Origin: an uncultured Bacteroidales bacterium | Lineage (GTDB): Bacteria; Bacteroidota; Bacteroidia; Bacteroidales; Paludibacteraceae | Length of the DNA stretch: 28,109 nt | NCBI GenBank assembly: GCA_937901025.1 | Contig: CALCGR010000157.1 | Span: 1 to 28,109, forward strand | Reading direction: 5' to 3' | In this document: positions 6,440-16,087 of the stretch, piece after piece | How positions within the stretch are numbered: the first letter of the stretch is position 1 | Layout of the letters: every line of letters begins with the position of its first letter | Notes under the pieces: model-generated | Told to the model about the DNA's origin: nothing | Seen by the model: only the letters and a program-made list of their open reading frames with translations | Databases searched by the model: none | Translations under genes and position numbers: made by a program

Positions 6440-7103
6440 ACCATTATATTATCCCAAAAGATTATTGCCAAGAAAAGATTACCATGCAATAACTAATCTG
6501 TCAAAACTTCCTCACATGAGGTTATTCTACTTGGTACGTCAAGCAAATACGCTGACTATTAATGAAGGGAAAACAGTGGTTGAGAATTATTTCCAAACAA
6601 CGGAGTTTTTAAGAGGGCTGTCAACCAATCTGCTTTCTATTTGTAAGAGGGAAGATAATAATTGGAAACTCAAAAAAGGAGCTGCTGATAGATTTAAGAG
6701 TCCTTGGCTTCCTAACGAGAAGGTTGAATGTCCCACAGACGAAGATGTTGATTGGAATTTGAATAGACCATATGTTAGTGTTAAAATTAAAGATGTGCTT
6801 AGTTTGCATCAGTTGGGAATAGGAATAAACGATAAAGCAGGGAATCCTTTAAATGTTGAAAAATTAACTTTTGAAATAAAACATGCCCCTACGTGTTGCA
6901 ATTTTTGGCATTTTGAGATTTCGGTTGTTGTACATTTTAATAATGGTGATAAACTGACGCTTACCGAAGATGGTAAAAAGTTACCAGGTCACAATTCTCA
7001 TACTCTGGTGAAAATGTTTGTTAAGCAAACACAATTCGAAAAAATAATACGAGAAAATAATAAAGAAACCGAATATAGATTGCCAAGATATGTGTATAAA
7101 TAG
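6426..7103 (+). CDS. Hypothetical cassette protein with HxPTxxNxWHFE motif (225 aa)
   Basis: No named family. The most distinctive segment is HAPTCCNFWHFEI at residues 153-165, with H153, P155, T156, N159, W161, H162 and E164. The arrangement of H, N, H and E looks like a conserved functional site and not filler, though I cannot tie it to a characterised enzyme. It is followed by a strand-rich part (SVVVHFNNGDKLTLTEDGKKL) and a basic C-terminus (EYRLPRYVYK). The gene starts inside the preceding one (14-nt overlap) and is the last of the cassette; the next gene, 62 nt on, is an unrelated exported protein. No signal peptide or membrane helices. Confidence 0.75.
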   Translation: MEVTKPLYYPKRLLPRKDYHAITNLSKLPHMRLFYLVRQANTLTINEGKTVVENYFQTTEFLRGLSTNLLSICKREDNNWKLKKGAADRFKSPWLPNEKVECPTDEDVDWNLNRPYVSVKIKDVLSLHQLGIGINDKAGNPLNVEKLTFEIKHAPTCCNFWHFEISVVVHFNNGDKLTLTEDGKKLPGHNSHTLVKMFVKQTQFEKIIRENNKETEYRLPRYVYK

Positions 7104-7165
7104 AAACGAATAAAATTAACTAAAAACAATTCAATAAAAATTAACCAATTAAATTTCAAATCATT

Positions 7166-10100
7166 ATGAAAAAAACATTCAAATTTCTAACAGTCTTTCT
7201 GTTAGCGCTCTTAGGAGCAAGTAATTTGTGGGCCGCGGACACGGAGACAACTATTTATTATGCAGTGGACGCGTCTACTGTTGGTTGCTACACCGTAAAA
7301 ATTAATGCTAATATCGGCGACAATGGCACTTGGCGCTCGTCTGAGATGACCAAAACAAGTTACACCTATAATGGCAAAATTATCTACACTGGAAAAGTAA
7401 ATGAAAAATATGGAGGTGTTGATTGTTTGCAAATCCAATTGTATGATGGCTCTACATGGAAATCTCAAAAACAGCCGTATAGTTCTTGGACTACGTCTTC
7501 TACCTATTCAGGTAAGATGTATGTTCATGAAATAGAAAAATGGGTATCTTATTCGACAGATGCTTCTTACACCATCTATTTTGCAGATTATTATGGTTGG
7601 GGAAACGATCATGGAGGAGTAAAAGCTTATGCTTGGAATAGTGGCTGTGACTATAATGCCGCTTGGAACGGAAAAGCAATGACAGCAACAGATAAAACCT
7701 ATAATGGGAAAACTATCTATAGCATAACAATTAATAAACGTTATACAAAGGTAAAAATAAGTGCTGCAAACAAGGATGATTATGCAACTGGAGATTTAGA
7801 TTGTTATTCCAATAGTGGTAAAATATGTATCTACAATGGTTCTGCTTATACTTGGGTCACTTACAACTACGACGTAAAGGTGACCTTTAACGACGGGACA
7901 AGCGATGTTGATACTAAAACATTGCTAAAGGGTGGAACTACGACTGCACCTGCGGATCCTAGCAAAACCGGCTATACTTTTGGTGGTTGGTGGAATGGCG
8001 ATAACCGGTTTGTTTCTAGCACAACAACCATTAACGCCGATATTACGTATACTGCCAAGTGGACTGCCAATCAATACACCGTCACCCTCGATGCAAAGGG
8101 CGGTTCGGGTGGATCAACTTCTGTAACGGCTACCTATGGTGCCGCTATGCCATCGGCTGATATGCCGACGAAGACCGGTTACGATTTCCAAGGTTATTAT
8201 GATGCAGATGGTTCAACATTAGGAAACTGGGGTACACAATATTATAATAATACGGGCGCGAGCGCGCACGCGTGGGACAAAGATGATGATGCCACCCTTT
8301 ACGCTAAGTGGACAGAAACCCTTTACAACATCACTATCTCTGGTGGTACTGCGGCTTCTACTACTGCCGGTTGTGTAACTACCGGTCAAGCAACGGCTGC
8401 GGCTGCTGCAGAAGGTAAGAAGTTCGATAAATGGGAATTAGGCACCGGAATTACACTCGTTGATGGTTGTGCGGTAACTGATCAAACCATTACTTTCAAT
8501 GCCTCCCAAGCTTCGACCGTTACGGCGACCTATGCAGATGCAAGTAAATTTAACCTCAATGTAGTAGCGGGTACGGGTATTTCTGCTGTTACAGGAGAAA
8601 AACTAAACCAAACTTCTCTTCCTATTGAGAGCGACATTACCGCAACGGTGATGACCGGTTATGACTTTGTCAATTGGACGGCATCCGGCGATGGAACTGC
8701 GACATTTACAGATGCATCAGCAACTTCGACCCATGTAACTGTCAACAATGGTTCCGTAACCGTAACCGCAAATGCGGTGGCGAAGACAACGACGTTGAAT
8801 TTGTGGAAAGAGGATGGTACTGGAACTTATACTCAGGCTACTGCTACTTATGGACAACCTATTCAAGTAACAATTCCTGTGCGTACGGGTTATACTTTTA
8901 ATGGTTATTATATTACTTCTGGCACTGGTACAAGTGGCACTCAAATAATAAAATCAGATGGTACATTTGTTAAAAAATACTCAAATTGGGTTGAGGAATA
9001 CAACTGGGTTCGTACAGATGAGAATAAAGACCTCTATGCTCACTGGACAGCAACCAAGTCGAATCAATTGACATTGAGCAAGAACTTCACTACAACGGGC
9101 ACTCACACTGGAACCAATGGCTCAGCATATATTACCTTCGATGCAACGGCATTTACTGATTATGTTGCTGCTACGTCTTCTACCGGATTTACGTTGCTTG
9201 GTTATGCGTTGGATAATAAGGGGACGACGATGATTGCTGATGCAGATGGTAATTTCTTGAAAGATGTAGAAGGCTATACCGATGTGGATGGTAAGTGGAT
9301 TAATCCGGCCTTCCCGTCTGGAACAATTTATGCTATTTGGGAAGAGGCTTTGACTACTCTTACGATTGCTGCCAATGAACCCACTTGGGGAACGTTGAAG
9401 TATAATAATAAAACTACTGATGTTGATTGGGGTATGACAACGCCAGTGGGTGTTGATACTCAATCAAAGAATATTATTGCTACGGCAAAGACGGGTTATA
9501 TCTTTACCGGTTGGACGATTCCGGAAGGTGATCAAGATAAAATCACTTATACTACTGGTGGTACTACTGGTTCTATAGTCGTTAATGGTACGGGTATTGC
9601 AAATTCCACCGCCACCATTCAAGCGAACTTTATAGAGGACCTGAGTTCCAACTGGTATCTCGCAGGTACTTCTCCTATGTTCCCTAACGGCTGGAATACA
9701 GGCGAAACCAACATGATGAAACGCGCAACAGGTCACTCTACAGAGAACGTGTACTACTTTACCATTCATGTTGATGATAAAGATATTAAAGGCTCCGGAC
9801 AAGAAAGTACATATCAATTCAAGATTCGTCACTATAAAGAGAATGATTGCAACGATTACTTTGGCTCAGATAAAGATGGAAATCATTTCTGGGTTAATCA
9901 AACTAGTACGATGACATTAGGAAAGAACCATAATGACGATAACCTCTACTTTATCCCGACTGTTGCCGGCGATTATGAGTTTAAGGTTGATGCTACTAAC
10001 GGTGCAAATGTTAAACTGACCGTCACTTGGCCAATCTATAACTGCGTTTATGGTGACTTCGATAATTGGGACAAGACTGCGCATAAACTCAATTTTGGAG

Positions 10101-13100
10101 ATGGCAACGAGGCTTCGACGACGGTAAATATCACCGACGTATCGAAGAGTTACGCGTTCTTGGTATTGGTAAATAGCAATTACTTTACCTATAAAACGGC
10201 AACGATTACACGCGGAACAGCATCTAATGTGCAATTTGCGAGCAAGGCAGATGCTGATGCTAATGCGAAGTTCACGCCGGATGTAGCAGGTGATTACACC
10301 TTCACTTATAACAAATCGACGAATAAATTGACGATTACTTACCCGGCTCTGCCGACGGCTTCGACTTCATCTACTGAGAAACGTATATTCAACGAAAGCG
10401 AATTGAGTTTCATTGATAGCGGTGATGGTACCGAGGTTAATCCTTATAAGATTTATACCGACGAGGCTTTGACGATTGATATTACGGCTTTGGCTCCACA
10501 AACCAACTTGACTGCTAAATACCAATTCGGCGAAGAGGAGGCAACGACGGATGTTCTGTCGAAGACGATTACCAATCCTTCAACAGAGGAAACCTCTATC
10601 GTTGTTAAGGCTTTCTATGAGTCTGACGGCGTTGCCGGTACGGCTTGGACCAAGACAATTTGGTATCAAGGCGTACCTACTCCGACAATTGCATTAAGTA
10701 CGACGCAAAATGAATATAACATATTGGAAGCTCCGGATCAAGTGATGATTAGTTATCGCGCAACCAACTATACCAGTACGGCTACGATTACGAGGGACGA
10801 TGTAGAATGGCAAGCTCCATCTTCCGACTCTGAGGATTATACAGATGATTTAGGTAAAACGGTTCAAGCGCACACCTACAAGGCAACCGCGACGGTGAAT
10901 GACCGTACATTTACCTCGACCTTAGTGGTTAGTGTTTATAAGATGGTGAAAGTGAAAGTGGCAGATGAAAATAGTTTGTTCACTCACTTCTATATGTGGC
11001 GTAATGGTATGGATAAAACGGGACCGGCTTGGCCGGGTGAGACCTTCTCTTATCAAGTAGGCACTACACATATCTTCTATGTTAAGTATCCGACCTTCGA
11101 TCGCTTTGTATTGAACAATGGCAAACAACCAACTGAATCAGATGCTAAGCAAACGGAGGATATTGTCCTTCCGGAAGATGACGCCTGCTATGCTATTGGT
11201 ACTCAAGATCAGACGTCGAAGAAATATGCTTGCACAACGGCTGACTGCCCCAATGGCTTGTACGTAAAAGACATTGAGCCGGTTGCGGCATTGGTAGGCG
11301 AAGGCGTGCTCGTTTCGCCTCAAGTGGATATAGAACCGGGCTTGGATGAATCGACCTTGGTTATCACCTTCGATTATACGTCCGCAACAGGTATCTCTTG
11401 CGACCAACGCGGACGCAGCTTCATGGTTACCGCTACACAGGCAGCTGTTGGTAAAGCGCATACGGTAGGAGTCACCTATTCGATTGATGGCGCTGAGTCG
11501 GTAACGAAGCAAGTGACGGTTAACGTTACTGAAGCGGTTATGATTCAAGCCAAATATGGTGATTTAGGTTGGTCTGATCATAACCAGATTAACATCCACT
11601 ATTGGGGTACCGGCGTGAATGGCACTATCAATATGACGTGGAAAGATTATGATAATACCAATAAGCAAGACCGCGTTTATGCCCGTATTCCGTTGGGTTC
11701 TGATAGTAAAATCAACTTCCAAATCTACGCATGGAATATGGATGATGATAAGCAATGGCATATAACAAAAGATGTGACCGAAGTAACTGCTTCTGGTTGC
11801 TATACCATTACTCCGGGTGATGAAAATCAAAAGCGTAATATTACTCGTGACGAAGGCGGTTTATGCTGGACGGCTTACTATGTAGAAGTAGATATGAACA
11901 ACGGTACGGTTTATCGTTCGAATACGGTAGAAAGTTCTACAGAAACCGTTTCCTTCTTTGCTCCGGGCGCAAGCGAAACCGGATATAAGCAAGGACTTGT
12001 CCGTATCATGGAGAATGGTAGCCAAAAGGCCATTATTGATGCTTCTGCCTTTGCTACCTCCGGCGTTTATACCGCTAAGATTCTTGCCAATGGTGAAGGT
12101 CTGAGCGATGTGGCTCTCTATACGGGCGACTACTACATCCGTACAGATGGCGCAAGTGGTAGATGGGATCACTATAAAGAAGCAGATAAGGACAATAAGT
12201 TTACCAAGTTCGATAAGATAGAAACTTCTACCTACGACCGTTATTGGGTGAAGAACTTGAAACCGGCAAATGATAATCCAAAGGTGAACTTGCAAGCTTG
12301 CGTTGCTAATGATTATAACGAGAACTTGGCGAACAAGATTGTTTCCAGTTCATACACCGATGGCAATGGTGATGTAAAGCCGGATGTAAATGGTGTTAAT
12401 GTTCGTTTTGGTTACGATCCATCAACCAATAACTTCGAACGCGCTATCATCATGGGTGCTGCCAGTGATGCGTTCCTCAATGTAATCGGTGATAATGTTT
12501 ACAAAGAGAGTGAGTGCACCACGCTTCTCAACTCGCAGAATGCGAATAGTAAGTTTGCGGATAAAGAGCAATGGATTTATGAGAAGGATGTATATGTGAA
12601 GATTGACGCGACACATACTGCTTCCGTAGCAAAATTACAATCCAAAGACTTTAATGGCAATGTAATGTACCAATTAGGATTCACAATAGATCCTAATACA
12701 GGTAAGGCAACAACTACCCCGAAGACCTTTGGATTGATAGCTGTGGGAACAACAGAAGGTACATATAAGATTCATCTTGTTTATGACTTCAAGACCAATC
12801 GTATGGTCAGCGGTTGGACACCGGAAGGAGAAATCAGTGGTAACATCGTTTTGGATGCCGATATGTTGCTTGTTCGTAACCACCAAGAAAAGGCGCAACA
12901 AATACATTTCTCGAAGGAAGATGCTTCGATTAGGCAGATTAAACACATCTATGGTGTAATGGAGATTGAGAAGGATAAGATGACGGCGGCTGCGAGCGCA
13001 ACCATGTACGAGTTGCACCTCTACTGGATTAGCTTCCCGTTCGATGTTAAGGTTTCCAGCATCTTCGGTGTTGGTACTTATGGCAAGGAATGGAAACTCC

Positions 13101-14200
13101 AACGCTATGATGGTGCGGAACGTGCAAGTAAGGGCTGGTTCAAAGGTGATGGTACAACCACCTTCTGGAAGGATATGACATTAGATGAGACAATGAACGC
13201 GAATGAAGGTTATATCTTAAGTTTAAAGCCTGCCGAGTTTGATAAGGCTGATTGCGCTGTATGGAATCACGGCCGCACGGTGGCAGCCTTCTACTTCCCC
13301 TCCGTTTTGGATAATGTGGGTCTTGTGAAAGCCGCAAACTTCGCACAAGATGTACCTAAGCATGAGTGTAAGATTGATCGCGAGTTTGAAGTAGAAAATG
13401 TTGGTGCCGTCAACCACAAGAATACCGACTCCCACTGGAATGTAATCGGTGTGCCGGCCTTTGAGGATGCTGCTCCTCAAACGTCTTCAGAAGGTTTCCA
13501 CTCCGTATATCGTTGGATTCCTTCAACCAATACGTATGAGGCTCAAGTTGTCAGCACCGACTTCAAATTGCAAACGATGTATGCGTATATGGTTCAATAT
13601 GCAGGTACGATCAACTGGCAGAACGTATCGGTAATCACCAAAGCTCCGTACCAATACGCCGACGCGAAGAACTACATGATCGAACTCTTCTTCAGCAATG
13701 GCGAGGCAGAGGACCATACGTACATCAACCTTGCCGATGAGGCTTCGACCGATTTCGTACTCAATGAGGATATGATGAAGATCGACAATGCCGGCTTCCC
13801 GAATATCTATTCGTTCGCAGGCGCATACAACGTAGCCTACAACGGAACGAAGTTCGATAACCAAACCGTCATGTTGGGTGTCAGTGCTCCGAAGAACGGT
13901 ACCTACACGTTCGCGATGCCGAAAGACTTTAGCGGTAAGGCCCTACTCGTAGACCTCGAGAGCGGAGAGACCACCGACCTCAATATGAGCGACTATACGG
14001 TTGAACTCAATAAGGGTACGTACAACAACCGCTTCCAACTCGTACTCGAAGTAGAAGCGAAAGCCCCGACGGCGATTGACAATGTGGATGGTGGACTGTG
14101 GAGAGTGGATGGTAAAACCAAGAAACTCCTCATCAACGACAACATCTACCTCATCAATGGCGGGCGGATCTATAACGCCTCCGGCACCAAGGTGCGGTAA
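7166..14200 (+). CDS. Giant exported multi-domain repeat protein (2344 aa)
   Basis: Secreted or cell-surface protein. The signal peptide is MKKTFKFLTVFLLALLGASN followed by LWA, with cleavage near residue 23-24. Residues ~233-640 and ~735-825 hold several InlB B-repeat/Listeria-Bacteroides (Flg_new-like) units, recognisable as KTGYTFGGW..., KTGYDFQGYY, RTGYTFNGYY and KTGYIFTGW with terminal YTAKWT/LYAKWT/LYAHWT. Beta-sandwich modules follow, including a CBM26-like starch-binding pattern (FTHFYMWRNGMDKTGPAWPG, about residues 1270-1290) and another aromatic-rich module near 1450-1540 (INIHYWG, NFQIYAWN). The large C-terminal part is strand-rich and unassigned, ending in INDNIYLINGGRIYNASG plus TKVR. 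That terminal pattern recurs on many Bacteroidales secreted proteins but is not a textbook T9SS CTD. Carbohydrate adhesion is the likely role, but no catalytic domain is recognised. ATG 7166 is in TCATTATG context. Confidence 0.85.
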   Translation: MKKTFKFLTVFLLALLGASNLWAADTETTIYYAVDASTVGCYTVKINANIGDNGTWRSSEMTKTSYTYNGKIIYTGKVNEKYGGVDCLQIQLYDGSTWKSQKQPYSSWTTSSTYSGKMYVHEIEKWVSYSTDASYTIYFADYYGWGNDHGGVKAYAWNSGCDYNAAWNGKAMTATDKTYNGKTIYSITINKRYTKVKISAANKDDYATGDLDCYSNSGKICIYNGSAYTWVTYNYDVKVTFNDGTSDVDTKTLLKGGTTTAPADPSKTGYTFGGWWNGDNRFVSSTTTINADITYTAKWTANQYTVTLDAKGGSGGSTSVTATYGAAMPSADMPTKTGYDFQGYYDADGSTLGNWGTQYYNNTGASAHAWDKDDDATLYAKWTETLYNITISGGTAASTTAGCVTTGQATAAAAAEGKKFDKWELGTGITLVDGCAVTDQTITFNASQASTVTATYADASKFNLNVVAGTGISAVTGEKLNQTSLPIESDITATVMTGYDFVNWTASGDGTATFTDASATSTHVTVNNGSVTVTANAVAKTTTLNLWKEDGTGTYTQATATYGQPIQVTIPVRTGYTFNGYYITSGTGTSGTQIIKSDGTFVKKYSNWVEEYNWVRTDENKDLYAHWTATKSNQLTLSKNFTTTGTHTGTNGSAYITFDATAFTDYVAATSSTGFTLLGYALDNKGTTMIADADGNFLKDVEGYTDVDGKWINPAFPSGTIYAIWEEALTTLTIAANEPTWGTLKYNNKTTDVDWGMTTPVGVDTQSKNIIATAKTGYIFTGWTIPEGDQDKITYTTGGTTGSIVVNGTGIANSTATIQANFIEDLSSNWYLAGTSPMFPNGWNTGETNMMKRATGHSTENVYYFTIHVDDKDIKGSGQESTYQFKIRHYKENDCNDYFGSDKDGNHFWVNQTSTMTLGKNHNDDNLYFIPTVAGDYEFKVDATNGANVKLTVTWPIYNCVYGDFDNWDKTAHKLNFGDGNEASTTVNITDVSKSYAFLVLVNSNYFTYKTATITRGTASNVQFASKADADANAKFTPDVAGDYTFTYNKSTNKLTITYPALPTASTSSTEKRIFNESELSFIDSGDGTEVNPYKIYTDEALTIDITALAPQTNLTAKYQFGEEEATTDVLSKTITNPSTEETSIVVKAFYESDGVAGTAWTKTIWYQGVPTPTIALSTTQNEYNILEAPDQVMISYRATNYTSTATITRDDVEWQAPSSDSEDYTDDLGKTVQAHTYKATATVNDRTFTSTLVVSVYKMVKVKVADENSLFTHFYMWRNGMDKTGPAWPGETFSYQVGTTHIFYVKYPTFDRFVLNNGKQPTESDAKQTEDIVLPEDDACYAIGTQDQTSKKYACTTADCPNGLYVKDIEPVAALVGEGVLVSPQVDIEPGLDESTLVITFDYTSATGISCDQRGRSFMVTATQAAVGKAHTVGVTYSIDGAESVTKQVTVNVTEAVMIQAKYGDLGWSDHNQINIHYWGTGVNGTINMTWKDYDNTNKQDRVYARIPLGSDSKINFQIYAWNMDDDKQWHITKDVTEVTASGCYTITPGDENQKRNITRDEGGLCWTAYYVEVDMNNGTVYRSNTVESSTETVSFFAPGASETGYKQGLVRIMENGSQKAIIDASAFATSGVYTAKILANGEGLSDVALYTGDYYIRTDGASGRWDHYKEADKDNKFTKFDKIETSTYDRYWVKNLKPANDNPKVNLQACVANDYNENLANKIVSSSYTDGNGDVKPDVNGVNVRFGYDPSTNNFERAIIMGAASDAFLNVIGDNVYKESECTTLLNSQNANSKFADKEQWIYEKDVYVKIDATHTASVAKLQSKDFNGNVMYQLGFTIDPNTGKATTTPKTFGLIAVGTTEGTYKIHLVYDFKTNRMVSGWTPEGEISGNIVLDADMLLVRNHQEKAQQIHFSKEDASIRQIKHIYGVMEIEKDKMTAAASATMYELHLYWISFPFDVKVSSIFGVGTYGKEWKLQRYDGAERASKGWFKGDGTTTFWKDMTLDETMNANEGYILSLKPAEFDKADCAVWNHGRTVAAFYFPSVLDNVGLVKAANFAQDVPKHECKIDREFEVENVGAVNHKNTDSHWNVIGVPAFEDAAPQTSSEGFHSVYRWIPSTNTYEAQVVSTDFKLQTMYAYMVQYAGTINWQNVSVITKAPYQYADAKNYMIELFFSNGEAEDHTYINLADEASTDFVLNEDMMKIDNAGFPNIYSFAGAYNVAYNGTKFDNQTVMLGVSAPKNGTYTFAMPKDFSGKALLVDLESGETTDLNMSDYTVELNKGTYNNRFQLVLEVEAKAPTAIDNVDGGLWRVDGKTKKLLINDNIYLINGGRIYNASGTKVR

Positions 14201-14235
14201 GGATTGAGGATTGAGGATTGAGGATTGAGGATTGA
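14201..14235 (+). repeat. Heptamer tandem repeat (GGATTGA x5)
   Basis: Five exact copies of GGATTGA begin at the base after the giant gene's stop, followed by GGATA. A related heptamer array follows gldK (22254-22281). Confidence 0.95.
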
Positions 14236-14241
14236 GGATAA

Positions 14242-14301
14242 AAAATGAGCCTCGTACTTGCAGGTACGGGGCTCATTTTATGTATGTACGGGGCTCATTT
14301 T
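14242..14301. terminator. Bidirectional terminator with a duplicated arm
   Basis: The arm AAAATGAGCCTCGTAC (14242-14257), a 6-nt loop, and GTACGGGGCTCATTTT (14264-14279) form a 16-bp stem with one T-G pair, with A/T runs on both sides. It can therefore end both the giant gene and the convergent ung operon. The right arm is repeated exactly at 14286-14301, ending on the last base of the ung stop codon, so two mutually exclusive hairpins with the left arm are possible. Confidence 0.85.
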
Positions 14302-14966
14302 TACCACTCAATCGGGGAGAGGTGGTGGGCGGTGAGGTAGGCATTCGCCTGAGAAAAATGGCGGCAGCCGAAGAAACCGTTATACGCACTTAAGGGACTG
14401 GGGTGGGCTGCGGTCAAGACGCAATGCCGCTTGCGGTCAATGAACTGTCCCTTCCGTTGGGCATAACTGCCCCAAAGCATAAACACCAGGTGTTCCTTTC
14501 GCTCATTGAGCGCCCGGATAGCCGCATCGGTGAGTTCTTCCCAGCCCTTATTCTGATGACTGCCCGCCTTATGCGCCTCGACGGTCAGCGTAGCGTTGAG
14601 TAGCAACACCCCTTGCTCCGCCCAGCGCAGCAGGTTGCCCGACGAAGGAATAGGTTTACCCAAGTCGTCGTGGATCTCCTTATAGATATTCACGAGCGAG
14701 GGCGGGATACGGATACCGTCATTGACGGAGAAACAGAGCCCTTGCGCCTGGCCGGGTTCGTGGTAGGGGTCCTGACCGATGATGACGACCCGTACCTGAT
14801 CGAACGGGCAGACATCGAAGGCGTGGAAGATTTGCGCGGCGGGAGGGAAACAGGTCTTGGTCTGATACTCCCGTCGTATAAAAGAAGTAAGCAGCTCGAA
14901 GTAAGGTTTATCAAACTCGGGCTGCAATACTTGGCGCCAACTATCGTGAATACGGACTTGCATCAA
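14301..14966 (-). CDS. ung: Uracil-DNA glycosylase, family 1
   Basis: Removes uracil from DNA to start base-excision repair. 221 aa, the usual length. Signature motifs are all present: water-activating loop GQDPYHEPGQAQG with catalytic D66, the uracil-binding LLLNATLTV, and the DNA-intercalation loop HPSPLSAYNGFFG with the catalytic histidine. Last gene of a 12-gene minus-strand operon; its ATG overlaps the queA stop by 4 nt and a strong bidirectional hairpin follows. Met1 and Met2 are adjacent, so either could be used. Confidence 0.97.
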   Translation of the reverse strand: MMQVRIHDSWRQVLQPEFDKPYFELLTSFIRREYQTKTCFPPAAQIFHAFDVCPFDQVRVVIIGQDPYHEPGQAQGLCFSVNDGIRIPPSLVNIYKEIHDDLGKPIPSSGNLLRWAEQGVLLLNATLTVEAHKAGSHQNKGWEELTDAAIRALNERKEHLVFMLWGSYAQRKGQFIDRKRHCVLTAAHPSPLSAYNGFFGCRHFSQANAYLTAHHLSPIEW

Positions 14967-16087
14967 TCGATAATAAGCATCGCGTCTCCATAATCGCCGA
15001 AGCGATAACCCTCCTTGAGGGCTACGTTATACGCCTCCTTGATGACCTCAAAGCCGCCGAAGGCACTGACCATGAGTTGCTGACTGGAGATGGGCATATA
15101 GAAATTAACGAAGAACGCATTCGCTACCGTGAAGTCATAGGGCGGATAGATGAACTTATTCGTCCAACCGTCATACGCCTTGATCTGCCCATTGGTACCG
15201 ACAACGTGCTCAAGGGCGCGCATGACCTCCGTTCCTACGGCGCAGACGCGTTTGCCTCCGGCATGCGCCTTAGCCACCGCGTCCACGAGGGGCTGCGGGA
15301 TGATGATCTGTTCGCTCTCGACCTTATGCTTGGTGAGGTCCTCCACGTCCACAGACTTGAAGTTACCGAGGGCCATATGCGAGGTCAGACACTCGTGCTC
15401 GATACCCCGGATCTCCATACGCTTGACAAGTTGTTTGCTGAAATGCAGGCAAGCGGCGGGGGCAGCTACGGCACCGATCTTCGTAGCGAACACGGATTGG
15501 TAGCGCTCCTTATCCATCGCCTCTACATACGCGTCGATATCGGCGTCGTCCTCGAGGTCAAAGGCTTTCTTAAACTCCTCGCGCAAGTCGTCGTCCAACG
15601 GACGGCCGATATAATGCGGCAGGGGCGTATGACCGATGGCGTAGAGCTTGTCCGTGAGTTCCTCCTCGGCATAGTCGGTGATGAACCGGAAAGTACGTCC
15701 GCGGGAGGTGGTGTTATCAATCACCTCCGCCTGGATGGCGGGGTCCTCATCGAAGTTCAACTTATTGCCTACGCGGATCTTACGCGCGGGGTCTACGAGG
15801 ACATCCCAGTAGTGCTGCTGCTGTTGCAGCTCGCGCAGGAGGAAGACCTCGATCTCCGCCTGGGTCTTTTCCTTACGGCCATAGAGGCGGGCAGGGAACG
15901 TGGCGGTATCGTTGAAGATAAACAGGTCGCCCTCCTTGAAGAGGTTGATGATGTCCTTGACGAGCATGTGCTCGATCTTACCCGATTGGCGATGAACGAC
16001 CATCAGGCGTGCCTCGTCACGATAGGGGGCAGGATACTGCGCCAGTTGGCTATCGGGGAGTTTAAACTTAAATTGACTGAGTTTCAT
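14963..16087 (-). CDS. queA: S-adenosylmethionine:tRNA ribosyltransferase-isomerase
   Basis: Transfers and isomerises the ribosyl group of SAM onto preQ1 in tRNA to make epoxyqueuosine, the penultimate step of queuosine synthesis. 374 aa. Typical N-terminal pattern FKLPDSQLAQYPAPYRDEARL, then IFNDTATFPARLYGRK and the conserved core around ITDYAEEELTDKLYAIGHTPLPHYI. The C-terminal end VNAFFVNFYMPISSQQLMV (starting V or A-N-A) matches the family's 'nFHlP.StLlmLv'. It overlaps truB by 20 nt and ung by 4 nt, so the three are translationally coupled. TruB, QueA and Ung are nucleic-acid modification enzymes tucked behind uppP. Confidence 0.95.
   Translation of the reverse strand: MKLSQFKFKLPDSQLAQYPAPYRDEARLMVVHRQSGKIEHMLVKDIINLFKEGDLFIFNDTATFPARLYGRKEKTQAEIEVFLLRELQQQQHYWDVLVDPARKIRVGNKLNFDEDPAIQAEVIDNTTSRGRTFRFITDYAEEELTDKLYAIGHTPLPHYIGRPLDDDLREEFKKAFDLEDDADIDAYVEAMDKERYQSVFATKIGAVAAPAACLHFSKQLVKRMEIRGIEHECLTSHMALGNFKSVDVEDLTKHKVESEQIIIPQPLVDAVAKAHAGGKRVCAVGTEVMRALEHVVGTNGQIKAYDGWTNKFIYPPYDFTVANAFFVNFYMPISSQQLMVSAFGGFEVIKEAYNVALKEGYRFGDYGDAMLIID

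Noticed and set aside
9122..13864. Series of minus-strand frames of 60-144 aa opposite the giant exported protein
   Set aside because: None has a family pattern, spacing or start context; they are shadows of the long plus-strand gene.
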